The notes under the pieces are model-generated. The model had not been told where the DNA came from. It did no database searches and worked only from the letters and a program-made list of their open reading frames with translations. A DNA stretch of 64,000 nt. It comes from Dyadobacter sp. Leaf189 (lineage in GTDB: Bacteria; Bacteroidota; Bacteroidia; Cytophagales; Spirosomataceae). The DNA lies in assembly GCF_001424405.1 (NCBI RefSeq), contig NZ_LMPS01000007.1, forward strand, positions 268-64,267, in the 5' to 3' direction. Position numbers and translations under genes: made by a program. Position 1 is the first letter of the stretch, and every line of letters begins with the position of its first letter. Below are positions 63,785 to 64,000 of the stretch, piece by piece.

Positions 63785-64000
63785 TTACCGCTGATTTGAT
63801 GCCCTTTTTGCAGGCGGAACTGGCGGAGCTGGAGGAGCTGCGGGCGCCGGAACTCTTGTTGGTCTTGCAGCTTTGGCAGGTGCTGCAGGCGGCAGGGGTG
63901 GGAGAGATGCTCTCTTCCGCTGAGTCCGGGTACGCGCCGGTTGATGCGGTGCACTCTCCACGTACACATTTGGTGAAACATCAAAGTTGTGCATGCCCAA
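63785..64000 (-). CDS. C-terminal part of an unidentified gene, cut by the window end
   Basis: The last 71 codons of an ORF that continues past the window. The sequence is basic then strongly Pro/Ala-rich (SLPPLPPAAPAKAARPTR onward), a low-complexity tail without a recognisable domain. Its stop (63785-63787) is 3 bases from that of the convergent reductase. The other two minus-strand frames are closed or lack a start. The identity cannot be told without the upstream part. Confidence 0.5.
   Translation of the reverse strand: MGMHNFDVSPNVYVESAPHQPARTRTQRKRASLPPLPPAAPAKAARPTRVPAPAAPPAPPVPPAKRASNQR

Noticed and set aside
63673-63984. Minus-strand ORF overlapping the reductase 3' end
   Set aside because: It is antisense to the conserved 2Fe-2S domain; the frame at 63785-64000 is a better reading of the tail.

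Overview
The window reads as a chromosomal segment of a Bacteroidota bacterium of the Cytophagales, most like Dyadobacter or a close Spirosomaceae relative. The taxon is inferred from protein flavour and was not tested by search. Supporting signs are promoter -7 elements of the form TAnnTTTG with TTG about 19-20 bases upstream (atpD, plsY, tRNA-Leu, a toxin-antitoxin operon), few Shine-Dalgarno sequences, many signal peptides ending in A-Q, lipobox lipoproteins, families typical of the phylum (DUF4301, DUF4292, DUF5723, a macroglobulin/TonB-plug protein, GHL10, GT3 glycogen synthase), an atpD-atpC pair apart from other ATP synthase genes, and an 80-residue epsilon subunit. No rRNA, phage, IS element or CRISPR array was seen. 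Genes are dense (about 51 CDS, one tRNA) and no gap exceeds about 320 bases.

Layout. 0-6 kb: small unknown protein, PcrA/UvrD helicase, DUF4301, Lrp regulator, GDP-fucose synthase. 6-12 kb: secreted MORN-like protein, polytopic membrane protein, PBP4-type carboxypeptidase, GT-C glycosyltransferase. 12-17.6 kb: a tightly packed RecQ - DUF5723 - CehA/McbA string whose second gene starts on TTG inside the first gene's stop. 17.6-23.5 kb, minus strand: DUF6787-like protein, RluA-type synthase, panB, EnvC-like protein, DUF4292 lipoprotein and TPR protein; the last three look like an envelope module. 23.7-30 kb: macroglobulin/TonB-plug protein, APC permease, atpC, atpD. 30-35.5 kb: DUF433 antitoxin with an internally deleted DUF5615 toxin, TPR membrane protein, small unknown, ABC ATPase, intact RelBE-type pair, second RluA-type synthase. 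35.5-42.5 kb: tandem secreted paralogues, outer-membrane barrel, MsrA, HemJ, isocitrate dehydrogenase, 5-FTHF cyclo-ligase, Asd. 42.5-54.4 kb: nuoD behind a GHL10 glycosidase, glycogen synthase, an antitoxin with a decapitated VapC remnant, PrmA, a 1559-residue secreted protein, PlsY. 54.4-64 kb: M20 dipeptidase, TPR protein, Hpt, beta-CASP nuclease, tRNA-Leu(CAG), RtcB, aspartate aminotransferase, a ferredoxin-type reductase, and a gene cut by the window end.

The content is mostly housekeeping (DNA repair, energy, amino acid, folate and pantothenate metabolism, glycogen, tRNA and RNA processing) with envelope proteins between. The less ordinary signals lie in small or non-coding parts: two toxin-antitoxin loci that keep the antitoxin but have lost the toxin core, heptanucleotide repeat arrays directly upstream of two start codons, a long REP-like palindrome between convergent genes, and an inverted repeat over a promoter. 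I did not find a clearly new multi-gene system.
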